Below are positions 1-8,376 of a stretch of 64,000 bases of DNA, in pieces. The stretch comes from Streptomyces griseochromogenes (GTDB lineage Bacteria; Actinomycetota; Actinomycetes; Streptomycetales; Streptomycetaceae). Each line of letters starts with the position of its first letter. Within the stretch, counting starts at the first letter, position 1. The translations under genes were made by a program, and so were the position numbers. Under the pieces are notes generated by a model that was given only the letters and a program-made list of their open reading frames with translations, was not told the DNA's origin and made no database searches. The stretch spans positions 6,572,001-6,636,000 of the forward strand of contig NZ_CP016279.1 in the NCBI RefSeq assembly GCF_001542625.1, read 5' to 3'.

Positions 1-92
1 ACGATCTCGGAGTAGAGGGGCTTGTGGTGCCAGGTGTCGTCCTCGCCGATGTAGACGGTCAGCCGCAGGGCCGGGCCGGTGAGTGCCGTCAT
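1..92 (-). CDS. DUF190 family protein, N-terminal part (gene continues beyond the window)
   Basis: Only the first 30 or so codons are present; the gene runs off the left edge. The start ATG (first base 92) overlaps the stop codon of the upstream crcB in an ATGA overlap, so the two are translationally coupled. The visible residues ([18 protein letters not shown] and then a DTWHHKPLY stretch) match the start of DUF190 proteins, small ferredoxin-fold proteins that commonly lie beside crcB in actinobacteria. The role in fluoride tolerance is inferred from neighbourhood, not shown biochemically. Confidence 0.75.
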   Translation of the reverse strand, partial: MTALTGPALRLTVYIGEDDTWHHKPLYSEI

Positions 93-550
93 CGCTGCCT
101 CCGGGTGAGCACCAGGCGGGCGGCGGCCGAGGCCAGCCACACCGCCGCGAGGGCCGCGAAGAGGGTCGCGGCGAGGTAGGCCAGCCCGGTGCGGGGATGG
201 CCGGCGTCGACCAGTCTGCGGATGTCGACGGCGTAGGTGGAGAACGTGGTGAAGCCGCCGAGCACTCCGGTGCCGAAGAACGGGCGGACGAGACGGTGGG
301 CGGCCCACACGTCGGTGATCAGCACCATGAACACGCCGATCACGGCGCAGCCGATGACGTTGGTCCAGAAGGTCGCCCACGGGAAGCCGCCCACCGGGCT
401 GGGCCAGGCCAGGGTGAGCGCGTAGCGGGCCGTCGCTCCCAGGGCGCCGCCCACGGCGACCACGGCGACGATGGGGGCCTGGGAGCGCCATTCGGACCGC
501 CGCGGGGGTCCGGGGCGGACGCGGACGCTCTCGGCTTCCGGGGCTGTCAT
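89..550 (-). CDS. crcB: CrcB/FluC fluoride ion channel
   Basis: A 153-residue protein with four predicted membrane helices (about residues 25-45, 60-82, 92-115 and 125-148) separated by short loops, the usual size and topology of the CrcB/FluC family. Family signatures seen are [10 protein letters not shown], the [12 protein letters not shown] helix with the conserved Asn, and [12 protein letters not shown], which contains the Phe/Thr track of the fluoride pore. Known members export fluoride as dual-topology dimers in the cytoplasmic membrane. It is followed by a DUF190 gene with an ATGA overlap. The first 25 residues are polar and slightly long, so a start a few codons inside cannot be excluded. 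Confidence 0.93.
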   Translation of the reverse strand: MTAPEAESVRVRPGPPRRSEWRSQAPIVAVVAVGGALGATARYALTLAWPSPVGGFPWATFWTNVIGCAVIGVFMVLITDVWAAHRLVRPFFGTGVLGGFTTFSTYAVDIRRLVDAGHPRTGLAYLAATLFAALAAVWLASAAARLVLTRRQR

Positions 551-712
551 GCTCGTACGTCTCCTGTTCGGGCCTGCCCCGACGGGTGATCACGGCCGGG
601 CACCAGGGTACCGTCGCGTCGTCTGAGGGAGGACCGCGGGCGGACCTCGACGCCCGGCTCCGGGAGGGTGCGCGAAGCCTCACGTGTGTCCAGAGGGGCG
701 GGCGAGCCCCCT

Positions 713-1003
713 TCACCAGCCCTTCTCGAACATCCGGGCCACCTCGGCGATGCGGATCTCGTCGCGCCGGTAGTGCGTGCGCCAGCGGATCCGGCGGGTG
801 TGCAGCAGGCCCAAGGCGCTGAGGAAGTCGAGATGGGCGGCGGCCGTCCGGCGGGGGACGCCGAGCTTGGCCGCCACCGCCCGTGCGGTGACTCCGGTCT
901 CGGCGGGGTCGCCGTGACAACGCCCGGCCGGGAAGTGGGCCGCCGGATCCTTGAGCCAGTTCAGGATGGTCTGCCGTATGCGGCCCGAGGGGGTCCCCAT
1001 CAT
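713..1003 (-). CDS. Small winged-helix (ArsR-like) transcriptional regulator
   Basis: A 96-residue single-domain protein. The middle ([20 protein letters not shown] followed by [14 protein letters not shown]) reads as a helix-turn-helix plus wing of the ArsR/winged-helix type, and the C-terminal tail [20 protein letters not shown] is typical of Streptomyces proteins that combine such a wing with a short dimer helix. The start is placed at the double ATG whose first base is 1003, because a GGAGG lies eight bases upstream; an ATG at 1045 is in frame but lacks such a site. No metal-binding cysteine box is visible, so an ArsR-type metal sensor role is not supported. Its target is unknown. Confidence 0.75.
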   Translation of the reverse strand: MMGTPSGRIRQTILNWLKDPAAHFPAGRCHGDPAETGVTARAVAAKLGVPRRTAAAHLDFLSALGLLHTRRIRWRTHYRRDEIRIAEVARMFEKGW

Positions 1004-1136
1004 CTGTCTCGCCTCCGTCCCCGGCCTCCTCGTGCGTATTCCCACTCTCGCGCAGCGGTCACCCTCCCGTACCGGACTCTCCCGCCCTTGTCCGGTACCG
1101 AACGGCCGCTCGCGCCGGACCCGTTCACGGGAACGG

Positions 1137-1174
1137 GACGGGGCCCGGCCGTCCCCTTACGGCCGGGCCCCGTC
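1137..1174 (-). terminator. Strong hairpin downstream of the galactan-hydrolase relic
   Basis: A perfect 15-bp stem (arms 1137-1151 and 1160-1174, GACGGGGCCCGGCCG) with an 8-base loop. It begins ten bases past the stop of the GH53 remnant, where the original terminator of that gene would be. There is no T run, which is usual for Streptomyces. Confidence 0.75.
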
Positions 1175-1183
1175 AGAGGTGGT

Positions 1184-1710
1184 TCAGCGGTGGCCGAACC
1201 ACGTCATGGTGGAGAGCGCCTTGTCGTCGTAGCCGAACAGGGCCTGGTTCTCCCGGCCGTTGCCGGAGGAGGCGTCGGCCGGGTCCCGGCCGCTGCCGGC
1301 GACGGCGGTCCACGTCGCCTCCCAGTTGAAGACGCCGAGACCGCGGCCGTTCGGGACCGCCTCCACGATGCTCGCCACGTCGCTCATCCACCTGGTCTGT
1401 CCGGCCACGGTCGCGGGGTGGCCGGAGACCAGCTCACCGGTGGTGTCGATCTGGTGCGGCGAGAACTCCTCCACGGTGAGGCCGAGGAGCTCGCGCAGCG
1501 CCGCCCGGATGGGCGCCCTCGTGGACGGCGTCGTGCTCATCGCGCCTTCGGAGCCGCGAGCCACGTGCGCGAGGGAGTTGCGGGCCATCTGGCCGGGAGT
1601 CTTGGCGGGGTTGCGGGGCTGCCGGTTGACACCCGAGGTGGAGTGCTCCAGCAGCAGCCAGGGGGCGCCGTGGTGCGGCGTGCGTCCGCGTGAGCCGGGC
1701 GCCTCACGGG
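1184..1710 (-). pseudogene. Mosaic relic of galactan-degradation genes: GH42 beta-galactosidase pieces fused to GH53 endo-galactanase C-terminus
   Basis: On the minus strand the frame reads, in order: PHHGAPWLLLEHSTSGVN...QPRNPAKTPGQMARNSLAHVARG (about 1690-1545), which matches the C-terminal half of the GH42 TIM barrel including its conserved LMEHSTSAVNWQPRN element; then ALRELLGLTVEEFSP (about 1510-1460), which matches the later GH42 trimerisation region; then LVSGHPATVAGQTRWMSD...GRGLGVFNWEATWTAV and SSGNGRENQALFGYDDKALS to the stop at 1184, which is the C-terminal end of GH53 arabinogalactan endo-beta-1,4-galactanases. No catalytic acid/base regions or signal peptide remain. The simplest reading is that internal deletions collapsed an adjacent ganA/ganB pair into one short open frame. 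The longest ATG-started frame (first base 1588, 134 residues) could be expressed but not as an active glycosidase. Confidence 0.75.
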
Positions 1711-1726
1711 GTGCCTGGAAAGGCCG

Positions 1727-2305
1727 TCAGTCGTCTGCCGCGCCGTTGTGGCCGGTCGCGCCCGTGCGGCGGGGCCGCATGTGCAACACGGCCCCACGCT
1801 CCTTCGGGCGCTGGCGCGCCCCGGGGCGGACCAGCCCGGTCTCATAGGCGAGGACGACCACCTGGGCTCGATCGCGTAGGCCCAGCTTGGCGAAGATGCG
1901 GGCCACGTGGGACTTGACCGTGGCCTCGCTGAGCGTCAGCTCGGCGGCCAGCTCCATGTTGGACAGGCCGCGGCCCATCAGGGTCAGCACCTCCCGCTCG
2001 CGAGGGGTGAGCGCGGCCAGGCCTGCGGGCACGGCCTCGGCCGTCCGCTCGGCCTCGGCCGCGTACCGCTCGACCAGGCGCCGGGTGATCTGCGGCGCGA
2101 GCAGGGCGTCGCCGGTGTCGACGAGCCTTACGGCCGCCGCCAGGTGCTCCGGGGTGACGTCCTTGAGCAGGAAGCCGCTGGCCCCGATGGCGAGCGCCTC
2201 GTACACATACCGGTCCAGGTCGAACGTGGTCAGCATGAGAACCCGGCAGCCGGGGTCCTCGGCCAGGATGCGCCGGGTGGCCTCCAGGCCGTCCATGCCC
2301 GCGGC
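1727..2305 (-). pseudogene. NarL/FixJ-type response regulator, 5' end deleted
   Basis: From GMDGLEATRRILAEDPG onward the frame is a normal NarL-family regulator: receiver beta4-alpha5 (VLMLTTFDLDRYVYEAL, GASGFLLKD with the conserved Lys), linker, and a LuxR-type helix-turn-helix (LTPREREVLTLMGRGLSN, ATVKSHVARIFAKLGLRDRAQ). The first 55 or so residues, including the acidic pocket and the phospho-accepting Asp, are missing: homology stops at about 2305 and the sequence immediately continues as a permease on the opposite strand. There is no plausible start codon with a ribosome site at the junction. A truncated HTH protein might still be made from an internal start, but phosphorylation control is gone. 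Confidence 0.85.
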
Positions 2306-3557
2306 ATGCCGCTCGTCTGTGTGCTGGCCGCGCTCGGCCCCTCGATCCGTGCCCGGCGGCTGTCGGCGGCGCGGGCGATCAGCGCGGGCAGCGCCCCGCG
2401 TGCCGGGCGGGCGCTCGGCGTCCAACGGCGGCTCGCGGGGCTGCGGTTGCCGCGGTCGGTGAGCCTCGGGGCGGCTGCCGTTCGCCCGGCCCGCGCGCAG
2501 CGCGCTCACGCTGGCCGCGGTGATCCTGGGGGTGACGACGGTGACGTTCGCGACGGGGCTGGCGACGACGATGACCCGGTTCGGGGACGCCGGCAAGGAG
2601 GCGTTCGACGTCACCGCGTACGCCGGCAACTACGTGAACGGCAAGGAGGTGTGGCCGGTCCAGGGCGACCGTCGGCTCCAGTCCCGGCTGGGCTCGTTGC
2701 CGGGCGCGATCCGGGTGACGGCCCGCGCGGACGAGGACGCACAGCTCGTGGGCACCACGCAGAAGGTCATGTTCGAGGGCAGGCGCGGGGCGGACCTGCG
2801 GCTGAGCGACGTTCTCGTCCGGGGCCGGTGGATGCGCCGCCCCGGAGAGGTCGTGGTCGGCTCGGCCTTCCTGCGCCGCAACGGGGTGAGCATCGGCGAT
2901 CACCTGAGGGTGCGCGCGATCGGCCACGAGGAGGACATCACCGTGGTCGGCGAGGTGATGGGGCAGAACGACCGGGTGTTCTCCGGCACCTGGCCCACCT
3001 TCACCGCGTTGATCCCCGAGGGAAGGCCGATCGCCTGTCACGTCAAACTGCGCGAGGGCACGGAGGCGTACGCGCGCGCCGCCCGAGCCCTCGACAGGGG
3101 ACTCAGTACGCAACTGACCGGCCCGAACAGCGTGACCCGGACCATCGTCGGCGCCGCGGCCGCCCTCACCCTGATGCTGGCCCTGGTCGCCTCCCTCGGC
3201 GTGTTCGACACGGCCGTGCTCAACACCCACGACCGCCGTCGCGACCTGGGCATGCTGAAGTCGATCGGCATGACCCCGCGCCAGGTCACGGTGATGACGG
3301 TGACCTCGATGGCGGTGCTCGGCGCGCCGGGGTCCGTCCTCGGCATCCCGGTGGGCATCGCCGCCTACGAGGTGGTCGTGCCCCGCATGGCGGCCGGGGT
3401 CGACATCACCCTGCCGGCGTACATGACGGATGTCTGGCACGCGCCGCGGCTCGCGGGACTGGCCCTGGCGGGCCTGGTGATCGCCGTCGTGGGGACCCTG
3501 GTCCCCGCCCGGCGCGCGGCCCGCCTGACCGTCGCGGAGGTGCTGCACAGCGAATGA
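2306..3557 (+). pseudogene. FtsX-like ABC transporter permease, N-terminal half deleted and +1 frameshift
   Basis: The C-terminal half of an FtsX/MacB-type permease. Residues from MPLVCVLAALGPSIRARRLS are in one frame up to VSLGAA, then an extra G at about 2477 throws the reading frame; the following segment (PFARPARSALTLAAVILGV and on to TVAEVLHSE) continues in another frame to the stop at 3557. The latter part has a transmembrane helix at its start, an extracytoplasmic MacB-like core (about residues 30-200), then three helices with the DRRRDLGMLKSIGMTPRQV coupling loop. Full-length relatives are about 800 residues; here roughly 415 remain, and the cognate ATPase gene is absent. Its 5' end abuts the truncated response regulator, suggesting one deletion removed both 5' ends. 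Confidence 0.85.
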
Positions 3558-3704
3558 CGCCGACCGTCCGGGGAGCCCGCAACCGATCAGGATCGAAGAA
3601 GCCGGGGCGGGCTCTCCGGCCCTAGCGTGAAGTGTGTCGACGGGATTCCCCGTCGGGACCCGGCGGAGGATCCGCCGGGCCACGCACCTCAGAGGGAGAC
3701 TCCC

Positions 3705-4055
3705 ATGACCGCAGGCCTGCAGACGATCATCTACCCCGTCAAGGACAAGGACCGGGCCAAGGCCCTGTTCACCGTCCTGCTGGGTGTCGAGCCGTACGCG
3801 GACCAGCCCTACTACGTCGGTTTCAAGGCCGAGGGACAGGACGTCGGCCTCGACCCGAACGGACACGCGCAGGGCCTGACAGGACCGGTGCCGTTCTGGC
3901 ATGTCACCGACCTCCGGGAGCGCCTCGCGGCCCTGCTGGCGGCGGGCGCGGACGTGGTCCAGGACGTGCGGGACGTCGGCAACGGCCGGCTGATCGCCTC
4001 CGTGAAGGACGCCGACGGCAATCTGATCGGCCTCCTCCAGGACCCGGCCGCCTGA
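3705..4055 (+). CDS. VOC-superfamily (glyoxalase/bleomycin-resistance fold) protein
   Basis: A 116-residue protein with the beta-alpha-beta-beta-beta pattern of one VOC module repeated: TIIYPVKDKDRAKALFTVLLGVEPY at the N-terminus and WHVTDLRERLAALLAAGADVVQDVRDVGNGR, then IASVKDADGNLIGLLQD at the C-terminus. Such single-domain proteins act as dimers that bind metal or small hydrophobic ligands; the substrate cannot be told. The start is the ATG at 3705, preceded by AGAGGGAGAC; an upstream in-frame ATG (3627) would add a stretch unlike the family. It lies 70 bases upstream of a MarR gene and may be controlled by it, although the visible operator is at the MarR promoter. Confidence 0.85.
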   Translation: MTAGLQTIIYPVKDKDRAKALFTVLLGVEPYADQPYYVGFKAEGQDVGLDPNGHAQGLTGPVPFWHVTDLRERLAALLAAGADVVQDVRDVGNGRLIASVKDADGNLIGLLQDPAA

Positions 4056-4079
4056 GCCCCGGCCCGCTTGCACCTGCAC

Positions 4080-4097
4080 TAGTTGCACACTCAACGA
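4080..4097 (+). promoter_or_regulatory. MarR-type dyad operator overlapping the marR promoter
   Basis: TAGTTGCACACTCAACGA contains GTTG and CAAC half-sites six bases apart, the spacing seen in many MarR operators. It overlaps a weak -35 (TCAACG, 4091-4096) placed 17 bases before a -10 (TACGGT, 4114-4119). The transcript would start at or next to the ATG at 4126, so the mRNA is probably leaderless. Autorepression is inferred. Confidence 0.55.
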
Positions 4098-4125
4098 TTG
4101 GCCGGATCGGTGCTACGGTGCGGGT

Positions 4126-4524
4126 ATGGCAGTCAAGACGGCCGACGCCCGGCTCGAGGAACGCTGGCGGGACATCCTCACGGTGCACGCGCACACGATG
4201 TGCGAGATAGACCGGGCCCTGCACCCGCACGGGCTCGGCGCCAGCGACTTCGAGGTGCTGGACCTGCTGGCGACCGAGTCGCCCGGGGAGAGCGACCAGT
4301 GCAGGGTGCAGAACCTGGTCGGACGGGTCCATCTCAGCCAGAGCGCACTGTCCCGGCTGATCGGCCGGCTGGAGAAGGAGGGCCTGGTCGAGCGCTCGGT
4401 GTGCGCGGAGGACCGGCGCGGAGTGTGGGTGGCGCTCACTCGCAAGGGCCGCGATCTGTACGCCGAGGTACTGCCCCTGCAGCGGGCGGTGCTGGCGCGC
4501 ATGCTGGCCGAACGGGCCGGCTAG
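4126..4524 (+). CDS. MarR-family transcriptional regulator
   Basis: A 132-residue winged-helix protein with the standard MarR layout: N-terminal dimer helices (RLEERWRDILTVHAHTM), DNA-binding core (NLVGRVHLSQSALSRLIGRL, EKEGLVERSVCAEDRRGVWV, the last with the DRR wing signature), and a C-terminal helix. Such proteins bind short palindromes as dimers and are released by small phenolic or oxidant ligands. A matching dyad lies just upstream, so it probably represses itself and perhaps its neighbours. Its stop codon overlaps that of the convergent pqqB-like gene inside a CTAG palindrome (4521-4524). Two cysteines (residue 26 and near 92) could allow redox sensing, which is speculation. Confidence 0.9.
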   Translation: MAVKTADARLEERWRDILTVHAHTMCEIDRALHPHGLGASDFEVLDLLATESPGESDQCRVQNLVGRVHLSQSALSRLIGRLEKEGLVERSVCAEDRRGVWVALTRKGRDLYAEVLPLQRAVLARMLAERAG

Positions 4525-5417
4525 AGGACCAGCTCCGTCCCGTCCGGCAGTACTTCCACCCCCTGCTCGGCCACACGCGCGCGTGCCGGTGAGGCCGGGT
4601 CGAGCAGCGGGTTGGTGTTGTTGAGGTGGGTGTAGACCCGGCGCGGCCCGGGATGGCGGGCCAGGGCCGCCAGTGAGCCCTTGGGGCCCATGACCGGCAG
4701 GTGCCCCATCGCCGCCTGCCCCGCAGCGCTCCGCACCGCCGTGCCCATCTCGTCGGCGGCGAGGAAGGTGCCGTCCAGCAGCACGCAGTCGGCCTCCGCG
4801 CACAGCTCCTCCAGGACGGGACTCCAGGCCCCGACGCAAGGCGCGTACACCAGCACTCCCCCGCTGGCCAGGTCCTCCACGCGGTACGCCGTCACCCAGG
4901 CGGCGTCGGGCGGCGGTGTCTGGGCCGGTACGTACTTCGGGATCTTGGTGCCCACGGGGTGGGCGGTGACGACGAGTCCGCCGGCCAGCACGAAGCCGCC
5001 GTCGGCCAGGCTGTCGGCCCACTCCCAGGGCGCGTAGCGGTCCAGGGCGGCGTGTGCGGGGGCGAGGACGGCGCGGACCGGCGGGGCCGCGTAGACCTTC
5101 AGGCCCGCGGCTCCGCGCAGCTCGGCGAGGCCGGTGACGTGGTCGGCCTCCGCGTCGGTGAGCAGCACGCCCCGCAGCGGGGTGTCCCGGGGCCCGGGGC
5201 CGGGCCACAGGGCCGGCGTGGCGGCGAGCTGGGTGCGCAGGTCGGGCGAGGCGTTGAGCAGCCACCAGTCGCGTCCATTGCCGGTGACGGCGGCGCACTC
5301 CTGGGTGCGGGAGGGCAGTTTGCCGTCCCGGGCGGCCGCGCACAGCGCGCAGGCGCAGTTCCACTGCGGGAAGCCGCCTCCGGCGGCGGTGCCCAGCAGA
5401 ACGATCCTCACGATCAT
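4521..5417 (-). CDS. pqqB: PqqB-like metallo-beta-lactamase-fold protein
   Basis: A 298-residue protein of the PqqB family, close to the usual 300. It starts MIVRIVLLGTAAGGGFPQWN, carries the CxCxxC-like WNCACALCAAA stretch, LLTDAEADHVTGL (the PqqB version of the metal loop), and ends with THLNNTNPLLDP, all PqqB signatures. PqqB is a non-haem iron hydroxylase-type enzyme acting on a tyrosine-containing intermediate in pyrroloquinoline quinone synthesis. No pqqA, C, D or E gene is in the window, so either the rest lies elsewhere or this is an orphan homologue with another role. The start ATG (5417) has a GGAGC-like site just upstream; the open frame upstream to 6059 is a shadow of the next gene. 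It likely shares a transcript with the membrane protein gene 59 bases upstream. Confidence 0.85.
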   Translation of the reverse strand: MIVRIVLLGTAAGGGFPQWNCACALCAAARDGKLPSRTQECAAVTGNGRDWWLLNASPDLRTQLAATPALWPGPGPRDTPLRGVLLTDAEADHVTGLAELRGAAGLKVYAAPPVRAVLAPAHAALDRYAPWEWADSLADGGFVLAGGLVVTAHPVGTKIPKYVPAQTPPPDAAWVTAYRVEDLASGGVLVYAPCVGAWSPVLEELCAEADCVLLDGTFLAADEMGTAVRSAAGQAAMGHLPVMGPKGSLAALARHPGPRRVYTHLNNTNPLLDPASPARARVAEQGVEVLPDGTELVL

Positions 5418-5476
5418 CGGCTCCTTCGCGCGCACCGGACCTTTCGCTGGGATCTTCCCGCCGGAAGGCGGGGTGA

Positions 5477-6589
5477 CTACTCGGAGACGGGGGGCAGTTC
5501 CGGCCGTCCTGCGCCCGGCCGCCGGTCCACCGGGCGGTCCGGCGGGATGGGCCTGCCGGGGAAGTCGCGGGGTCCGGTCCACAGTCCGGGCACCGCGTCG
5601 CAGCGGCGGCACAGCTCGTAGGCGACGGCCTCGTAGTTGACCCGCCAGCCCTGGAAGTGCGGCCAGGCTTCCTTCGAGGTCCGCTCCGCCCGGAAGCCGG
5701 CCGCCGACAGCATGGCCACCGCCGCGTCGAACTCGGCGATGGTCAGCCGGATCGGACTGCCGGGCGACGGGTCCTCGTCGAAGGGGATGCGCAGCGCGCG
5801 GGCGATGTCGCGCAGGGCGGTGAATCCCGCCCGCAGCACCAGACGGGCCTCCGGCGGGGCCAGGCGCGGATCGAGCGCGAGCTGCAGGGCGGCCGCGTCC
5901 ATGACGGCGATCAGGCCGACCAGCCAGCTGCGGTGCGGGCGGGGCGAGCGGAAGGTCAGCAGGATCGGGTACGTGGAGTGGCTCTCGCCCATGTCCGAGG
6001 CCAGCCGCTCCCAGGCACGGTACAGCTCGGGCAGTGCGGTCTCGGTGTCGACCAGCCACTGCCGCGCGAGGATCTCCGGTCCCCAGGCGGGCTCGCCGGC
6101 CCGGGCCTGGAGCAGGGTGACCTCCAGTTCACGGCGGTTGTAGGCGCTGTAGAGGGTGGGCAGGTAGGCGATCTGGAGGGCGATCACGACGGGTCCGGTG
6201 GCCGCGGCGAGGAAGTCGAGCACGGACAGTTTCAGCCGGGCGCCGCTGGCGAACCCGAGCGTGAACAGGCTGGAGCCCGCCTCTCGGAAGGCGGCGGTCC
6301 AGGACAGCGGGGACGCCGCGTACAGCATGAGGCCGAAGCCGAGCAGGGCGCCGCCGAGCCAGCAGGCGAGCATGCCGATCAGCATCAGCGGGGCGAGCCA
6401 GGTCTGAGCGCGGTCGATGGCGCCGTAGCCGCCGCGCAGGGCGGTGAGGCGCAGGAGTCTGCGCAGCAGCCACCACAGGCGGAAGACCAGCACGGAGTAG
6501 AGGCCTCGGGGTACGACGAGGGTGCGGATGATGCTGCTGAGGACCAGCACTAGTACCAGGCAGCCTGCCGCGCCGGAGATCCATTGCAT
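5477..6589 (-). CDS. Membrane protein of unknown function, possible ion-channel-like
   Basis: A 370-residue protein. The first 160 residues hold four hydrophobic segments (about 5-25, 65-95, 105-128 and 130-150); the segment SSLFTLGFASGARL between the second and third resembles a re-entrant pore loop of two-helix potassium channels (TxGFG type), but the match is weak. The C-terminal 200 residues are soluble and helical (WLVDTETALPELYRAWERLASDMGESHSTYP), rich in Trp and charged residues. Homologues known to me in Streptomyces are unnamed. It precedes the pqqB-like gene in the same direction with a short gap. A conductance role is only a guess from topology. Confidence 0.7.
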   Translation of the reverse strand: MQWISGAAGCLVLVLVLSSIIRTLVVPRGLYSVLVFRLWWLLRRLLRLTALRGGYGAIDRAQTWLAPLMLIGMLACWLGGALLGFGLMLYAASPLSWTAAFREAGSSLFTLGFASGARLKLSVLDFLAAATGPVVIALQIAYLPTLYSAYNRRELEVTLLQARAGEPAWGPEILARQWLVDTETALPELYRAWERLASDMGESHSTYPILLTFRSPRPHRSWLVGLIAVMDAAALQLALDPRLAPPEARLVLRAGFTALRDIARALRIPFDEDPSPGSPIRLTIAEFDAAVAMLSAAGFRAERTSKEAWPHFQGWRVNYEAVAYELCRRCDAVPGLWTGPRDFPGRPIPPDRPVDRRPGAGRPELPPVSE

Positions 6590-6695
6590 GTGGATATTTT
6601 GTCGCCCAAGGGGGTGGGGCTTCAGTTTTGTCTGCGGCCGCGGGTGCGTTGTGGTGATGCGCGCAGTTCCCGGCGCTCCCTGGGTTGGCTGCGGC

Positions 6696-7097
6696 TCACC
6701 TTGCCAGCAAGGTGCGGACTCCCTGGGAGGTGAGCGTCAGGCCGTGCTGTGAGCTGCCGTCTATCGCCAGGGAGAGGTCTTCGTCGGGCCACTGTGCGGC
6801 GAGGGCGCCCAGCGGTACCAGGCGGTAGCGGGAGACGAACGGGAGCTGCTCGGCCATCGTCCCTTCCGAGGTGAACACGGGGACGACCGGATCACCGTCG
6901 GCCTGTTCGAGGACGGGCAGGGCGAGCATCGAGGTGTCGGCGCCCTCCCCGTCCACCTCGTCGTCCGGCACCGGGACGAGCACGTCACTGTGGGCGAGGG
7001 TGTCCAGGGCCGCCTGGTCCTCGGTGTTCACGGCCAGCGCGTCGAGCGCGCGCTGGGCCGGCGTCGGAGGGTGGTGGTCGTGTGCGGGTGTGTCCAT
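6696..7097 (-). CDS. SseB-like domain protein
   Basis: A 133-residue acidic protein resembling the N-terminal domain of the SseB family (Pfam SseB): a helical start (TPAQRALDALAVNTEDQAALDTLA), then strands LVPVPDD, LALPVLE, DPVVPVFTSEGTMAEQ and a closing helix-strand. SseB-type proteins in actinobacteria often sit near secretion or transport loci but their biochemical role is not established. No signal peptide or membrane segment. It lies between the membrane protein gene and the broken GntR regulator with no clear operon partner. Confidence 0.7.
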   Translation of the reverse strand: MDTPAHDHHPPTPAQRALDALAVNTEDQAALDTLAHSDVLVPVPDDEVDGEGADTSMLALPVLEQADGDPVVPVFTSEGTMAEQLPFVSRYRLVPLGALAAQWPDEDLSLAIDGSSQHGLTLTSQGVRTLLAR

Positions 7098-7222
7098 GGC
7101 AGATCCCCAGGTAGTGGCGTTCGTACGGCCACGCCCACGGTCAGGTGCCCGGGCGTGCTCCGCCTCGCGTACCCACAGCGGCCCGGGGCATGCGTGAGGA
7201 TTCCGTGGCAGGTCGGCCGAAG

Positions 7223-7813
7223 GTGAGCCCGGTGCAGCAGCTCCGCCTCGTGGGCGTCGATCCGCCTTCCCCGGATCCGCTGCTCGCCGTGGTCGGGCCG
7301 CAGTCCGGCGCGCAGCAGCACCTCGGTGAGCGTCTCCTGGCCGAGACCGCGGACGGGCAGCTCCCGGATCACGGGCGTGGGCGGCAGGAAGCAGCGCTCG
7401 TACGACACCACGGTGCCGTCGGCGACCAGCTCGCGGCTCCGCTCCACGCAGACGAACGCGGCTTAGTCCAGGCCGAGTTCGGCGGCGAGGCCGTGGTCGT
7501 GCGTCCCGTGGACGGCGAGGGTCCGCAGCCTGCTCCCGACGCCGTGGACGGCCACGGCGCGGGCCCGGCCGGGCCGGTCGTCCAGCCGGCGTGCGTCGGA
7601 GAGGACGTAGGAGCCCTTGCCGGTGCGGGTGGCGATCAGACCTGCCTCGGACAGTTCGGCGAGGGCGGCGCGGACGGTCGTACGGCCGACGGCGAACCGC
7701 TGGGCGAGGGCGTGTTCGCCGGGCAGCCGCTCCCCTGCCGGGCGGCTGCCGCCGCGGATCTCCTCGGCGAGGATCCGGCTGATCCGCTGGTGCTTGAGCG
7801 GGACACCGGTCAT
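7223..7813 (-). pseudogene. GntR/HutC-family regulator interrupted by an in-frame stop and lacking its 3' end
   Basis: The 5' part (7463-7813, 116 residues) holds an intact GntR winged helix (GERLPGEHALAQRFAVGRTT, AALAELSEAGLIATRTGKGSYV). The frame then meets a TAA (first base 7465) at the start of the ligand-binding UTRA domain, yet the same frame continues with recognisable UTRA sequence (VERSRELVADGTVVSYERCF, LGQETLTEVLLRAGLRP) to about 7223, after which homology to the last 45 or so UTRA residues is lost. The ATG (7813) overlaps the stop of the isochorismatase-like gene (ATGA), showing it was the third gene of that operon. The truncated DNA-binding part may still be translated, but it would not respond to an effector. 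Confidence 0.8.
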
Positions 7814-8376
7814 GGCCGGGCCTCTGCGAGCAGGTCGTCGATGGTGGTGACCCGGATCAGTGGCCGGTAGAGGTCCAACACCTGCAAGGTCTTGATGTGG
7901 GAGTCGTCGTCCACACCCGCGCAGGCGTCCGCCACGACCAGTACCTCGGTGCCGGCGTCGGCGGCGGCCAGCGCGGTGGACAGGACGCAGCAGTCGGTGC
8001 TGACCCCGGCCAGGACCAGACGGCCGTCCGGGCCTACCCGGCCGGCCAGTTCCGGGGTCCATTTGCCGAAGGTGGCTGTGTCGATGACGTGGGCGGCCCT
8101 GTCGGCGAACTCGTCCGTCAGCTCCCACAGCTCCGCTTCCGGGGGCTGGAGCGCGAAGGGCCACCGGGCGTAGTAGGCGCGCCAGGCTCCGGTGGGCTCC
8201 CGGGGCGCCAGGAAACGGGTGAAGGCGACGCGGTCACCGAAGGCCGGCAGCAGGCGTCGTACCCCGGCGGCCGCGTCGGCGCACCGGGGGGTGGCCCAGG
8301 GGCTCGCGGGGTCGGCGAAGACGCGCTGCATGTCGATGACGGCGAGCAGACCGGGGACGGTGCCGGACGAGGTCAT
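7810..8376 (-). CDS. Isochorismatase-family cysteine hydrolase
   Basis: A 188-residue protein of the isochorismatase-like hydrolase fold (nicotinamidase, N-carbamoylsarcosine amidase, biuret hydrolase relatives). The triad can be read: Asp in LLAVIDMQRVF near residue 16, Lys in DTATFGKWTPEL near residue 109, and Cys in LVLAGVSTDCCVLSTALAA near residue 143, with the usual cis-peptide VS before TDCC. It probably hydrolyses a C-N bond of a small amide. It is the middle gene of a three-gene operon with ATGA overlaps on both sides (NCS1 permease upstream, GntR relic downstream), so its substrate is likely the compound imported by the permease, for example a nucleobase- or hydantoin-derived amide (inference). 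Confidence 0.88.
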   Translation of the reverse strand: MTSSGTVPGLLAVIDMQRVFADPASPWATPRCADAAAGVRRLLPAFGDRVAFTRFLAPREPTGAWRAYYARWPFALQPPEAELWELTDEFADRAAHVIDTATFGKWTPELAGRVGPDGRLVLAGVSTDCCVLSTALAAADAGTEVLVVADACAGVDDDSHIKTLQVLDLYRPLIRVTTIDDLLAEARP

